7,633 nucleotides of DNA, taken from contig CAKPOA010000027.1 of assembly GCA_934169575.1 (NCBI GenBank), forward strand, positions 1-7,633. Reading direction: 5' to 3'. Shown here piece by piece: positions 1 to 5,831 of this stretch. Position 1 is the stretch's first letter; the number at the start of each line of letters is the position of its first letter. Origin of the DNA: an uncultured Clostridia bacterium. GTDB taxonomy: Bacteria > Bacillota > Clostridia > TANB77 > CAG-508. The notes below the pieces were generated by a model. That model did not search any database and was not told the DNA's origin. It was given only the letters and a program-made list of their open reading frames with translations. A program made the position numbers and the translations under genes.

Positions 1-39
1 TTTCTTTCCTTTGTTTTTCACAATTTTTATCATAAACCC

Positions 40-68
40 ATTTTATCAATTTCAATTATTTCTGTCAA
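40..68 (-). promoter_or_regulatory. Sigma-70-type promoter for a gene beyond the left edge
   Basis: On the minus strand a perfect -35 TTGACA (63-68) is followed by a 17-nt spacer and a -10 TAAAAT (40-45). Transcription would start near base 33 and run out of the window. A purine-rich AAAGGAAAG at about 3-11 could be the ribosome binding site of the next minus-strand gene. The match and spacing are seen directly; activity is inferred. Confidence 0.6.
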
Positions 69-95
69 TACTTTTTTCAATTCTTTTTTTCATTT

Positions 96-130
96 TTTTG
101 CAAGAACCTCTTGCAAAATTTATTATAACA
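96..130 (-). promoter_or_regulatory. Extended -10 promoter overlapping a 10-bp inverted repeat
   Basis: The minus strand has TGTTATAAT (122-130), an extended -10 (TGN plus a consensus TATAAT), without a clear -35. About 7 nt downstream, at the expected start site, lies a perfect inverted repeat: TTTTGCAAGA (96-105) and TCTTGCAAAA (109-118) around a 3-nt loop. It could be an operator at +1 or a hairpin at the 5' end of the transcript. No T-run follows it on the minus strand, so it does not look like a simple terminator of the metal transporter gene. Confidence 0.35.
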
Positions 131-220
131 TTTATTTCCAAATTTTTTCATTAAAAATCTAAAAAAAGTTAAATTTACATTATCAATTAGTTAGACACTT
201 TTGACTTTTTTATATTTTTT

Positions 221-274
221 CACATTTTTCTAACGACTTTTTGCATACTCTTACACATTTTCCTAACGACTTTT
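221..274. repeat. Two-copy direct repeat, 21-nt unit, 33-nt period
   Basis: CACATTTTTCTAACGACTTTT (221-241) recurs as a copy with one mismatch at 254-274. The unit lies just downstream of the metal transporter stop codon. A looser third resemblance (ACACTTTTGACTTTT, near 194-208) may be chance in this T-rich stretch. Function unknown; possible paired protein-binding sites or slippage products. Confidence 0.45.
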
Positions 275-294
275 CTATCTCTTTTACCTTTATC

Positions 295-1080
295 TCATCC
301 TAATGCCACATCTAAGATCATCATAATTACAAAACCTATTGCAACTCCTATTGTTCCTATATTTGAATGTTCTCCAGCTTGAGATTCTGGTATTAGTTCT
401 TCTACAACTACATAAATCATTGCTCCAGCTGCAAAAGATAATAAATAAGGTAATATTGGAACAACTGAATTTGTAAGTAATATAGTTATTATTGCACCTA
501 TTGGTTCTACAATTCCAGAAAGTGTACCATAGAAAAATGCTTTTGATTTTGACATACCTTCACTTCTTAATGGCATTGATATAATTGCTCCCTCTGGAAA
601 ATTTTGTATAGCAATTCCTATTGCCAGTGCCATTGCACCAGCTATTGTTATTCCAGCATTTCCAATAATTGCTCCTGCAAATGTAACACCAACAGCCATT
701 CCTTCTGGTATATTATGAAGTGTTACAGCAAGTACCATCATTGTTGTTTTCTTTAATTTTGATTTTATTCCTTCTGGTTTATCACTTTTTAAATGCAAAT
801 GTGGAATCAAACTATCCAACATAAGTAAAAAAACAATTCCTAACATAAAACCAATACTTGCAGGAACCCATGCTACTTTTCCTTGTTCTTCAGCCATATT
901 TATAGATGGCTGAATTAAAGACCAAATAGATGCTGCTATCATTACACCAGATGCAAAACCTAAAAGTAACTTTTCTATTTTTTTATCTATTTTATTTTTC
1001 ATCAAAAATACTGTTCCTGCTCCAAGAGTTGTTCCTAAAAATGGGATTAATAATACCCAAAAAATTTCCATTTTGCTCAT
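295..1080 (-). CDS. ZIP-family divalent metal transporter
   Basis: This is an integral membrane protein of 261 residues, normal for bacterial ZIP (ZupT/GufA-like) transporters, which bring zinc, iron or other divalent metals into the cytoplasm. The signature metal-site motifs are present: HNIPEG at residues 122-127 in the fourth membrane helix and QNFPEG at 159-164 in the fifth, with VEPIG at 191-195 and VVEELIPES at 225-233. About eight hydrophobic helices are visible, with a short charged loop containing HLH at 94-96 before helix four. The only recognisable ribosome binding site, AAAGGAA, touches the first ATG. It is better placed (about 9 nt) for the Met4 codon at 1071, so translation may really start there. 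The gene is monocistronic in this window and divergent from the DUF6512-like gene. Family assignment is secure; the metal is not determinable. Confidence 0.93.
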   Translation of the reverse strand: MSKMEIFWVLLIPFLGTTLGAGTVFLMKNKIDKKIEKLLLGFASGVMIAASIWSLIQPSINMAEEQGKVAWVPASIGFMLGIVFLLMLDSLIPHLHLKSDKPEGIKSKLKKTTMMVLAVTLHNIPEGMAVGVTFAGAIIGNAGITIAGAMALAIGIAIQNFPEGAIISMPLRSEGMSKSKAFFYGTLSGIVEPIGAIITILLTNSVVPILPYLLSFAAGAMIYVVVEELIPESQAGEHSNIGTIGVAIGFVIMMILDVALG

Positions 1081-1097
1081 TTCCTTTCTATTTTTAT

Positions 1098-1143
1098 ACT
1101 AGTTTCTAGTCCATATTTTACAATATTTTTTTTTATTTGTCTA
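1098..1143 (-). promoter_or_regulatory. Promoter of the metal transporter with palindromic operator candidate at +1
   Basis: The minus strand shows -35 TAGACA (1138-1143), a 17-nt spacer and -10 TAAAAT (1115-1120). The expected start, about 1108, falls inside the inverted repeat ACTAG-TTT-CTAGT (1098-1110). A palindrome on the start site is a usual place for a repressor, and metal-uptake genes are commonly repressed by metal sensors. The sequence does not match the Fur, Zur or MntR consensus sites I know, so the regulator is left open. Confidence 0.5.
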
Positions 1144-1214
1144 TCAATTTTCTGAATTTCATAAAATTGTAATAAACTGTACTTTGTAAACATATATATT
1201 ATTGAGGAGGACAT

Positions 1215-1751
1215 ATGTTCAATAAAATTTCTATTTTAAAATTTGAAATAATAAGTGGTATTCTAATAATGATATTTGGAACACTTTTACATTTTACATT
1301 TGAATGGTCTAATAATAATTTATTAATTGGAACTTTTAGTGCAATAAATGAAAGTACATGGGAACATTTAAAATTATTATTTTTTCCAATGTTAATAACA
1401 ACAATTATAGGATATTTTATCAAAGGAAAAGAAATCCCTAATTACTTATGTTCCAAAGTATTAGGGATTATATTTTCTATGTGCTTTATAGTAATATTTT
1501 TTTATACATATACTGGCATTATAGGTACAAATTTTGCAATTATTGATATTAGCAGTTTCTTTATAGCTGTAATATTAGGGCAATATATATCATATAAAAA
1601 AATGAAATCAATGAATTCTTGTAATATTATAATACCTATTATTACATTATTAATATTGTATTTCTGTTTCTTAATTTTTACTTTTGCTCCACCACATATT
1701 GCCTTATTTAAAGATCCTTTAACTGGTATGTTTGGAATTTTTCATAATTAA
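1215..1751 (+). CDS. DUF6512-like small integral membrane protein
   Basis: The protein has 178 residues and about five hydrophobic helices. It has the layout I associate with Clostridia proteins annotated DUF6512: an HFTFEWS stretch at 26-32, the conserved loop SAINESTWEHLKLLFFP at 42-58 and a C-terminal TFAPPHIALFKDP at 156-168. The function of that family is unknown to me. Conserved Glu, His and Trp residues next to membrane helices hint at a binding or catalytic site, but this is only suggestive. The start is fixed by a full GAGGAGG at 1204-1210, 4 nt from the ATG, a short but workable spacing. It is the only intact plus-strand gene here, divergent from the metal transporter, and its stop lies right before a terminator hairpin. 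No clear promoter was picked out in the AT-rich leader. Confidence 0.75.
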   Translation: MFNKISILKFEIISGILIMIFGTLLHFTFEWSNNNLLIGTFSAINESTWEHLKLLFFPMLITTIIGYFIKGKEIPNYLCSKVLGIIFSMCFIVIFFYTYTGIIGTNFAIIDISSFFIAVILGQYISYKKMKSMNSCNIIIPIITLLILYFCFLIFTFAPPHIALFKDPLTGMFGIFHN

Positions 1752-2337
1752 TTTATTATAGAGATAGCAATATTATTTCTTGCTCTCTCTATAGCTTGTA
1801 ATTTATTTTTATTCTTTGCATCATAATCTACACTTGTTGCATAAATATCCAATATTTTTCTCCAAAATACTTTTTCAGATGAACGAATATCTCTAATTTT
1901 CTCTAACACTTCTTCAAAATATGTTCCTCCACCATTATTTTTGAATCTTTTCACATTAAGATTATATCCTTTTTTAGATATTCTTTTATTAATTTATTTG
2001 CCCATATTCTAAATTGAGTACCTCGAACAGATTTTACACGATATCCTACTGCTATAATTAAATCTAAATTATAAAATTTAGTTTTATAATTTTTACCATC
2101 TTTAGCAGTTAGTAAGGATTCTTTACTAACTGATTTTTCTTGTAACTCTCCTTCTTCAAAAATATTTTTTATGTGCATTGTTATATTATTTCTTGTAGTA
2201 TCAAATAATTCTGCCATTGAATTCTGAGTAAGCCATACATTTTCATCTTCTAATCTTACTTCAATTTCAACTTGTCCATCATCTGTCGTATAAATTATTA
2301 TATTATTATTGTTTTCTATCAAGTTATTTTTACTCAT
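1748..2337 (-). pseudogene. RhuM-family protein, frameshifted and C-terminally truncated
   Basis: Residues 1-123 of the first frame (1951-2337) match the N-terminal part of RhuM-family proteins: ENVWLTQNSMAELFDTTRNN at 32-51, then FYNLDLIIAVGYRVKS at 88-103 and the RIWANKLIKEYL segment at 110-121. The family is accessory and often linked to mobile DNA; its biochemical role is unclear. The protein continues in the -1 frame (1748-1954) with GYNLNVKRFKNNGGG, then YFEEVLEKIRDIRSSEKVFW and DIYATSVDYD. The break lies at a run of six A at 1970-1975. After DIYATSVDYD the family normally goes on for over 100 residues, but here about 24 unrelated residues follow, the last of them encoded by the terminator hairpin of the convergent gene. 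The combined product would be about 196 residues against roughly 330 usual. The start has a good AAGGAGA about 8 nt upstream. Most likely a decayed gene. Confidence 0.8.
1756..1812 (+). terminator. Rho-independent terminator after the DUF6512-like gene
   Basis: A 13-nt arm at 1758-1770 (ATAGAGATAGCAA) pairs with 1780-1792 (TTGCTCTCTCTAT) with one mismatch around a 9-nt loop, and the stem can extend by one more pair. A T-rich tail (ATTTATTTTTATTCTTT) follows on the plus strand. It begins 4 nt after the stop codon. The left part of the hairpin also forms the last codons of the truncated RhuM-family frame on the other strand. Confidence 0.7.
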
Positions 2338-2358
2338 TTTCTCATCTCCTTTTAATCA

Positions 2359-2431
2359 TTTTTATAAATATATCTATACTTTATTTTCTCCCTTATCTCT
2401 CATAATCTGTTTGCTGTATCTTTCTTCCTCT
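2359..2431. repeat. Dispersed direct repeat, copy A
   Basis: The 40 nt at 2392-2431 match 3074-3113 at 39 positions, and a flanking TTTTTATAAATATATCT (2359-2375) is shared with 3052-3068. The copies differ by an 11-nt indel between these blocks. Read on the minus strand, this copy encodes EEERYSKQIMRDKGENKV before a stop, which looks like the C-terminal end of a lost gene. It lies just upstream of the RhuM-family gene. With copy B it brackets the transglutaminase-like gene. Confidence 0.8.
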
Positions 2432-2487
2432 ACAATAACTATTTAAGACCACAAACTTATTTATCTTTTTTAGTCTTTTCAAAAAAT

Positions 2488-3012
2488 TTACACATGATTA
2501 ATATATTTATTAAATTCTTTGAAATTAATCCCAACTGGTATCTTAAAAAATTCTTTAGTTGGGCTATCCTTTCCACCTCTTAATTTTATATAATAATCTA
2601 CTATTGCTTTTATTGCTTCCTCTTCCGAACTATATTCATAAATTCCTTTTTTTAGGAAATTAGGATGTTCCATATGATAAACCTTATCATTTTCATAATA
2701 TAATATAAAACAATGCATATGTTCCTCTTCTTCTAAATTTCCATAATCATCTGGTTCAAATATCCTACAACAGAACATTTTATTTTTTATATTAATTTTA
2801 TCTAATAAGTAATGCATCAGATTAACCTGATCAATACAGGTACCTATTTTATACTTCAATATTTCTTCAATTGACATTGTTTTATATAGCTTACGAAATT
2901 CTTTCATCGTATTTAAATGCTGTTTTCCATTAATATCAATCCATCCATACTCTATGTTTTCATCAATAAATTGATACACATCTTGTGAACATTTTATTTC
3001 AGTTAATTTCAT
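2488..3012 (-). CDS. Transglutaminase-like (papain-fold) protein
   Basis: A 174-residue soluble protein with the transglutaminase-like layout. KIGTCIDQVNLMHYLL at 55-70 places a candidate nucleophile Cys59 at the start of a helix, EHMHCFILYYENDKVYHM at 97-114 gives a candidate His100 on a strand, and Glu115 of MEHPN can complete the triad. Related small Firmicutes proteins with this Cys/His/acid order are annotated as transglutaminase-like; they may act as cysteine proteases or transferases, and the substrate is unknown. There is no signal peptide or membrane segment, so it is probably cytoplasmic. The start is supported by TAGGAGA 5 nt upstream of the ATG. The frame is intact although its neighbours on both sides are decayed, and it sits between repeat copies A and B, which suggests later arrival or retention by selection. 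Confidence 0.75.
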   Translation of the reverse strand: MKLTEIKCSQDVYQFIDENIEYGWIDINGKQHLNTMKEFRKLYKTMSIEEILKYKIGTCIDQVNLMHYLLDKINIKNKMFCCRIFEPDDYGNLEEEEHMHCFILYYENDKVYHMEHPNFLKKGIYEYSSEEEAIKAIVDYYIKLRGGKDSPTKEFFKIPVGINFKEFNKYINHV

Positions 3013-3051
3013 CTTTTCTCCTACAAATTATTATTTCTTGTTATTATTCAT

Positions 3052-3113
3052 TTTTTATAAATATATCTTCTTTCTTATCTCTCATAATCTATTTGCTGTA
3101 TCTTTCTTCCTCT
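3052..3113. repeat. Dispersed direct repeat, copy B
   Basis: This is the partner of the repeat at 2359-2431: 39 of 40 identical in the main block (3074-3113) plus the AT-rich 17-nt block at 3052-3068. On the minus strand it encodes EEERYSK, then TAG where copy A has CAG (Gln), then IMRDK. The single difference in the block therefore makes a stop. It forms the 3' end of the unknown remnant at 3089-3280. Confidence 0.8.
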
Positions 3114-3280
3114 GAGCTCCTCGTATCTAAACTTTCAAATTCGCGTCCCCTATCATTTCTCATCAAAACAGTTATAATATCAAGAGGTTTGGAGACTTTT
3201 TGCCTTAATTTCTGCTTATTTTTCAATTTTTTTATAATCCCTTCTAAGTGTTCATATATAAGTTTTTTAAGTTTTTGCAG
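3089..3280 (-). pseudogene. Unrecognised gene remnant, start codon missing
   Basis: An open frame of 63 codons without a usable start begins right after an in-frame TAA at 3281-3283 and ends at TAG 3089-3091. Its content looks like real protein: a basic helical stretch (EHLEGIIKKLKNKQKLRQKV), then DIITVLMRNDRGREFESLDT and SSEEERYSK. An AAAGGAG at about 3295-3301 lies upstream but no ATG, GTG or TTG follows it at proper spacing. The C-terminal end is shared with repeat copy A, where the same frame continues through CAG. I do not recognise the family. Best read as a broken gene whose 3' end is duplicated on the far side of the transglutaminase-like gene. Confidence 0.45.
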
Positions 3281-3327
3281 TTATAATATATAAACTCCTT
3301 TAAGTATATCACAATGTTTAATTTTTT

Positions 3328-3354
3328 TCTATAAAACTCCAGAAAATTTGGAGT
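3328..3354 (-). terminator. Weak hairpin, possible minus-strand terminator
   Basis: ACTCCA (3336-3341) pairs with TGGAGT (3349-3354) around a 7-nt AT loop, and on the minus strand the stem is followed by TTTTAT. It lies about 70 nt after the stop of the NTP pyrophosphohydrolase remnant. The stem is only 6 bp, so this is tentative. Nothing else was seen between 3281 and 3421. Confidence 0.3.
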
Positions 3355-3421
3355 ATTGGAGTAATTGTTTAAAAATCTATTACTAAAAATTCTGTATCAT
3401 CTATTAATTTCATTATAAAAT

Positions 3422-3667
3422 CTAATCCTCCTCAACATCTTTTAAAAAGATTTTATTTTTAAATGCTCCTTTTCTATTTCTTTTTTTAATTCTAACTTGT
3501 TCTACTTCTTCCATACTTGTGCCTCTATATTCAAGTATTGCATAAATAACTTCCATTACATCAGCCATTTCTTCAATGCTATAATCAGCTAAATATTCTT
3601 CTACTTCTTCTTTTAATTTTTTGTCTAATTCTTCTCCATATCTTTTATCATCTAAGGTTTCATGGTG
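3422..3667 (-). pseudogene. MazG-like NTP pyrophosphohydrolase, 5' end missing
   Basis: An open frame of 81 codons matches the C-terminal three quarters of short phosphoribosyl-ATP-pyrophosphohydrolase/MazG-like proteins. These all-helical enzymes hydrolyse nucleoside triphosphates to monophosphate and pyrophosphate. Visible features are TLDDKRYGEELDKKLKEEV, then the acidic metal-binding helix SIEEMADVMEVIYAILEYRG (EExxD type), then a conserved basic end (RIKKRNRKGAFKNKIFLK). The family's usual start, of the form YNKLVRDKIPEII, is absent: the frame is preceded by TAA at 3668-3670, the stop of the adjoining small ORF, and the first in-frame ATG falls inside the metal-binding helix. The enzyme is therefore almost certainly dead. 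The join with the upstream ORF looks like a deletion junction. Confidence 0.65.
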
Positions 3668-3853
3668 TTAGAATAGATATATAGATACAAAATAAAAATA
3701 ACATGAATTTTGGACTTTATGTAAGAATTCAGGTGTTCCATGTTCTACAATTTCTCCATTTATAATTGTAGTTAATTCATTTCCACAATTTGAACACTTA
3801 TTGTGTTTTTTAGCTATTTCTATGCAATTTTGAACATAATCTTTTTTCGACAT
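3668..3853 (-). CDS. Small CxxC-containing protein, probably truncated
   Basis: The frame could extend up to 3916, but the ATG at 3851-3853 is preceded by a full AGGAGG at 6 nt, so I take it as the start, giving 61 residues. CSNCG at about 22-26 could be half of a zinc ribbon; no second CxxC pair follows. I do not recognise a family. The last 15 residues (from about VQNSCYFYF) are hydrophobic and aromatic and look like read-through into foreign sequence, and the next in-frame sequence is the truncated NTP pyrophosphohydrolase. The ribosome binding site overlaps the TAG of the upstream gene remnant (TAGGAGG), so the two were once an operon with coupled translation. Confidence 0.4.
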   Translation of the reverse strand: MSKKDYVQNCIEIAKKHNKCSNCGNELTTIINGEIVEHGTPEFLHKVQNSCYFYFVSIYLF

Positions 3854-3863
3854 ATCTTTCCTC

Positions 3864-4262
3864 CTAATATTTTTTAGGGAAATATTCTTTTCCTGCAATC
3901 CACAAGTATTTATCAATATCTCTTAAATTATACTCATCTATGTCATAGAACTTCTTGAATTCCATTAACACATTTCTAAATTTTGTATAATCTTTCAAAT
4001 CTTCTTTTTTTTAATTTGAAAACCTATCTTTTTTCTTAAAATACATAAGCATTTTTTCAACAAAATAATCATATATAGGAAACTTTATAGCATTATGATG
4101 GCTACAATATTTTGATGCAAAAGAATAAAAATATTTTTGCTTTCCTGATATTTCTACTTTTGCAATATCATTTACTAAAGATGAATCTCCTTCATTTAGT
4201 CTATTATCAATATCTAAATCATAAATATTCTTTGCATGTAAAAGAGTTATTTGCAGCATCAT
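3864..4262 (-). pseudogene. 3' part of an unnamed conserved Firmicutes gene, with in-frame stop
   Basis: From about residue NIYDLDIDNRLNEGD onward the sequence reads like a conserved protein: EISGKQKYFYSFASKYCSHH, then FPIYDYFVEKMLMYFKKKDR. A TAA at 4011-4013 interrupts it. The same frame then resumes with KKEDLKDYTKFRNVLMEFKK and ends in DIDKYLWIAGKEYFPKKY before TAG at 3864-3866. I recall similar proteins of unknown function in Clostridia but cannot give a family name. Because the frame continues unshifted across the TAA, this is a nonsense mutation beside a run of eight A. The 5' part is gone: upstream of about 4240 the sequence belongs to a KilA-N gene. The first ATGs in this frame (about 4257-4262) lie within that other gene and have no ribosome binding site. 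Confidence 0.6.
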
Positions 4263-4525
4263 TTTTAAATTCGCGAGATTCCGCTAGTTTAAAATCTTCA
4301 TTAAAAAGCTCTTCCCACAATGAATAAAAATCAAATGAACTTTTATTTAATAATAACATCTCCAGGATTATCAGGATTTTTATATCTTGCTAAATCAGTC
4401 AAAGAGATATAATCAATATTATTTACTCTCATTACATTAACTAAATTATTTTTTACATTCATCTTAGTCATAATTTTATTATTCATATAATAATCATCTT
4501 CTCTATATTTAATTTTAGATACCAT
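4219..4525 (-). pseudogene. KilA-N domain protein fragment, frameshifted and truncated
   Basis: The first frame (4343-4525, 60 codons) carries the start of a KilA-N domain, a DNA-binding module typical of phages and mobile elements: VMRVNNIDYISLTDLARYKN, then PDNPGDVIIK, then a stop. The domain goes on in another frame (4219-4359) with NKSSFDFYSLWEELFNEDFK and ESREFKNDAANNSFT, matching the family pattern NRNTIEFLGLWEQLNNPNF then FKNEAGLNSFT. At the junction the expected tryptophan of the xxNW segment is missing. A loss of about 11 nt between copies of TTATTAAAT would explain it. After NNSFT the homology stops and the unrelated remnant begins. The first ATG (4525) has no ribosome binding site. 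Not functional as it stands. Confidence 0.7.
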
Positions 4526-4551
4526 TATAATTTATTATTTTGACTTTGATA

Positions 4552-4588
4552 TCAATAGTTTAGTGAATTTTAATTTAAAAAAAATTCT
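4552..4588. repeat. 37-nt direct repeat flanking ogt-tag, copy 1
   Basis: Begins TCAATAGTTTAGTGAA and is identical to 5857-5893 at 34 of 37 positions, ungapped and in the same orientation. On the minus strand it supplies an A/T-rich tract and TTGATA (4550-4555), but the nearest TATAAT (4524-4529) is 20 nt away, too far for a good promoter. It stands in front of the broken KilA-N gene and downstream of tag. Confidence 0.8.
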
Positions 4589-4618
4589 TAAAAGGTATCA
4601 AGACGATTTTATTCTTTT

Positions 4619-5170
4619 TCATGAATCAAATATTTCTCTATACATAGAACATTCTTTATCATGTGAATAAATAATGCCTATTGCTTGTAAATAAGAATAT
4701 ATAATTGTACTCCCTACAAATTTCATACCTCTTTTTTTCAAATCTTTTGATAACTCATCTGATAACCTATTTGTAGTCTTATCTATTTCATAAATAACTT
4801 TATCATTTGTAAATACTTTTAAATAATTATGAAATGTTCCATAGTCGTTTTGTATTTGTTTAAAAATTTTACTATTATTTATAGCAGCATTTATTTTTAG
4901 TCTATTTCTTATAATTTTTTTGTTTTCTAATAATTCTTGTACTTTTTCATTATTATAGCAACATATTTTATCTATATCAAAATTATCAAAAGCTTTTCTA
5001 AAATCTTCTCTTTTATTTAATACACATTCCCATGATAAACCTGCTTGAAAAGATTCTAGTATAAGCATTTCAAATAAATATTTATCATTAAAATTAGGTT
5101 TACACCATTCATTATCATGGTATTCTATATATTTTAAATTTTTTAAATTACACCATTTACATCTATTCAT
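4619..5170 (-). CDS. tag: DNA-3-methyladenine glycosylase I
   Basis: Tag removes 3-methyladenine from alkylated DNA, starting base excision repair. The protein has 183 residues, the usual length. The N-terminal MNRCKWC and YHDNEW motifs match the family. The zinc ligands fall where expected: Cys4, His18, His170 and Cys174. The catalytic region FEMLILESFQAGLSW (33-47) contains the conserved Glu39 and Trp47, and the helix-hairpin-helix-like KKRGMKFVGSTIIYSYLQAIG (about 146-166) is intact apart from normal substitutions. Its ATG overlaps the TGA of ogt by 4 nt (ATGA), so translation is coupled and no separate ribosome binding site is needed. The two products repair different alkylation lesions, a sensible operon. 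No clear terminator follows the stop. Confidence 0.95.
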   Translation of the reverse strand: MNRCKWCNLKNLKYIEYHDNEWCKPNFNDKYLFEMLILESFQAGLSWECVLNKREDFRKAFDNFDIDKICCYNNEKVQELLENKKIIRNRLKINAAINNSKIFKQIQNDYGTFHNYLKVFTNDKVIYEIDKTTNRLSDELSKDLKKRGMKFVGSTIIYSYLQAIGIIYSHDKECSMYREIFDS

Positions 5171-5703
5171 AAAGCTGTACCTCTATTTGGTATAAAATAT
5201 TCATCTATATCAATTCTTTCAAGTTTTAATAGCTCAATTTTGTTTTTTATTCCTCCTCCATATCCTGTTAACCTCCCATTTGTTCCAACTACTCTATGAC
5301 AAGGAATTATAATACATATAGGATTCCAGCCAACAGCTCCTCCAACTGCTTGCGAAGACATTTTTTCAACTTTTCTTGTTTTGGCGATTATTTTTGAAAT
5401 ATCTTTGTATGTTAATGTTTTTCCATATTCAATAGAATTCATTATATCTATTACTTCTTTTCTGAATTGTGTCAAATTATTTATTTTATATTTTGGCGTA
5501 AAATCAGGTATTTTCCCCTGAAAATATATATCAAGCCATTTTTTTGTTTCATCAAATATTTGTAGTTCTTTTTCTTCACAATCACTTATATGTTTTTTCG
5601 AATCTCTTGAACCTTCAAACCATAATCCTGTTAAATTTTCACCATCACTATTCATTATTATATTCGAAAATTCTTTTGGAGTTTTGTATTCACATTTATA
5701 CAT
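5167..5703 (-). CDS. ogt: Methylated-DNA--protein-cysteine S-methyltransferase (Ogt type)
   Basis: This suicide enzyme transfers the methyl group from O6-methylguanine (and O4-methylthymine) in DNA to its own cysteine. It has 178 residues with the classical active site IIIPCHRVVG; Cys135 is the acceptor, preceded by the conserved Asn-Pro of GWNP (126-128) and followed by LTGYGGG (145-151). In the DNA-recognition helix (SSQAVGGAVG, 116-125) Gln118 stands where human MGMT has its arginine finger; I recall the same variant in other Firmicutes, so it is not by itself a defect. The N-terminal domain (1-80) is of the short Ogt kind, with no Ada regulatory domain. The start is supported by AAAGGAGCGG about 8-11 nt upstream. 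It is the first gene of the ogt-tag operon, read from a consensus promoter with a roughly 120-nt leader. Confidence 0.96.
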   Translation of the reverse strand: MYKCEYKTPKEFSNIIMNSDGENLTGLWFEGSRDSKKHISDCEEKELQIFDETKKWLDIYFQGKIPDFTPKYKINNLTQFRKEVIDIMNSIEYGKTLTYKDISKIIAKTRKVEKMSSQAVGGAVGWNPICIIIPCHRVVGTNGRLTGYGGGIKNKIELLKLERIDIDEYFIPNRGTAL

Positions 5704-5783
5704 TATAAAATCCGCTCCTTTACTTTATATTTTAAATATATAAAACGCTGGTTCTCTAGAAGCCTCTCTTTTTCCCTCTTTTT

Positions 5784-5810
5784 GAACTGTTCGATTTTTT
5801 CGAATAGTTC
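5784..5810 (-). promoter_or_regulatory. Inverted repeat in the ogt leader
   Basis: GAACTGTTCGA (5784-5794) and TCGAATAGTTC (5800-5810) form an 11-bp stem with one mismatch and a 5-nt loop. It lies about 15-40 nt downstream of the predicted ogt start site, so it could be a 5'-UTR hairpin or a repressor site. In the minus-strand transcript it is followed by an A/G-rich stretch, not a T-run, so it is not an ordinary terminator. Confidence 0.4.
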
Positions 5811-5831
5811 ATTTCCAAAACTTTTGTTTGT

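Noticed and set aside
221..274. CRISPR-like array
   Set aside because: Only two units with a 12-nt gap and no cas genes; not a CRISPR.
1199..1423. Minus-strand frame of 74 codons opposite the DUF6512-like gene
   Set aside because: Shadow of a well-supported plus-strand gene with a full Shine-Dalgarno site.
2985..3293. Plus-strand frame of 102 codons over the repeat and remnant region
   Set aside because: Low-complexity Ser/Leu/Phe content and no ribosome binding site; the minus strand carries the meaningful remnant at 3089-3280.
4011..4013. Recoded TAA stop (read-through) in the unnamed gene remnant
   Set aside because: The neighbouring genes use TAA as ordinary stop, and this gene also lacks its 5' part, so a nonsense mutation in a dead gene is the simpler reading.
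4112..4327. Plus-strand frame of 71 codons
   Set aside because: Antisense of the KilA-N and unnamed gene remnants; no ribosome binding site or protein features.
5784..5810. Possible LexA (SOS) box in the ogt leader
   Set aside because: GAAC and GTTC are present, but the spacing is 1 nt rather than the 4 nt of the Gram-positive LexA site, so I keep it only as an inverted repeat of unknown role.
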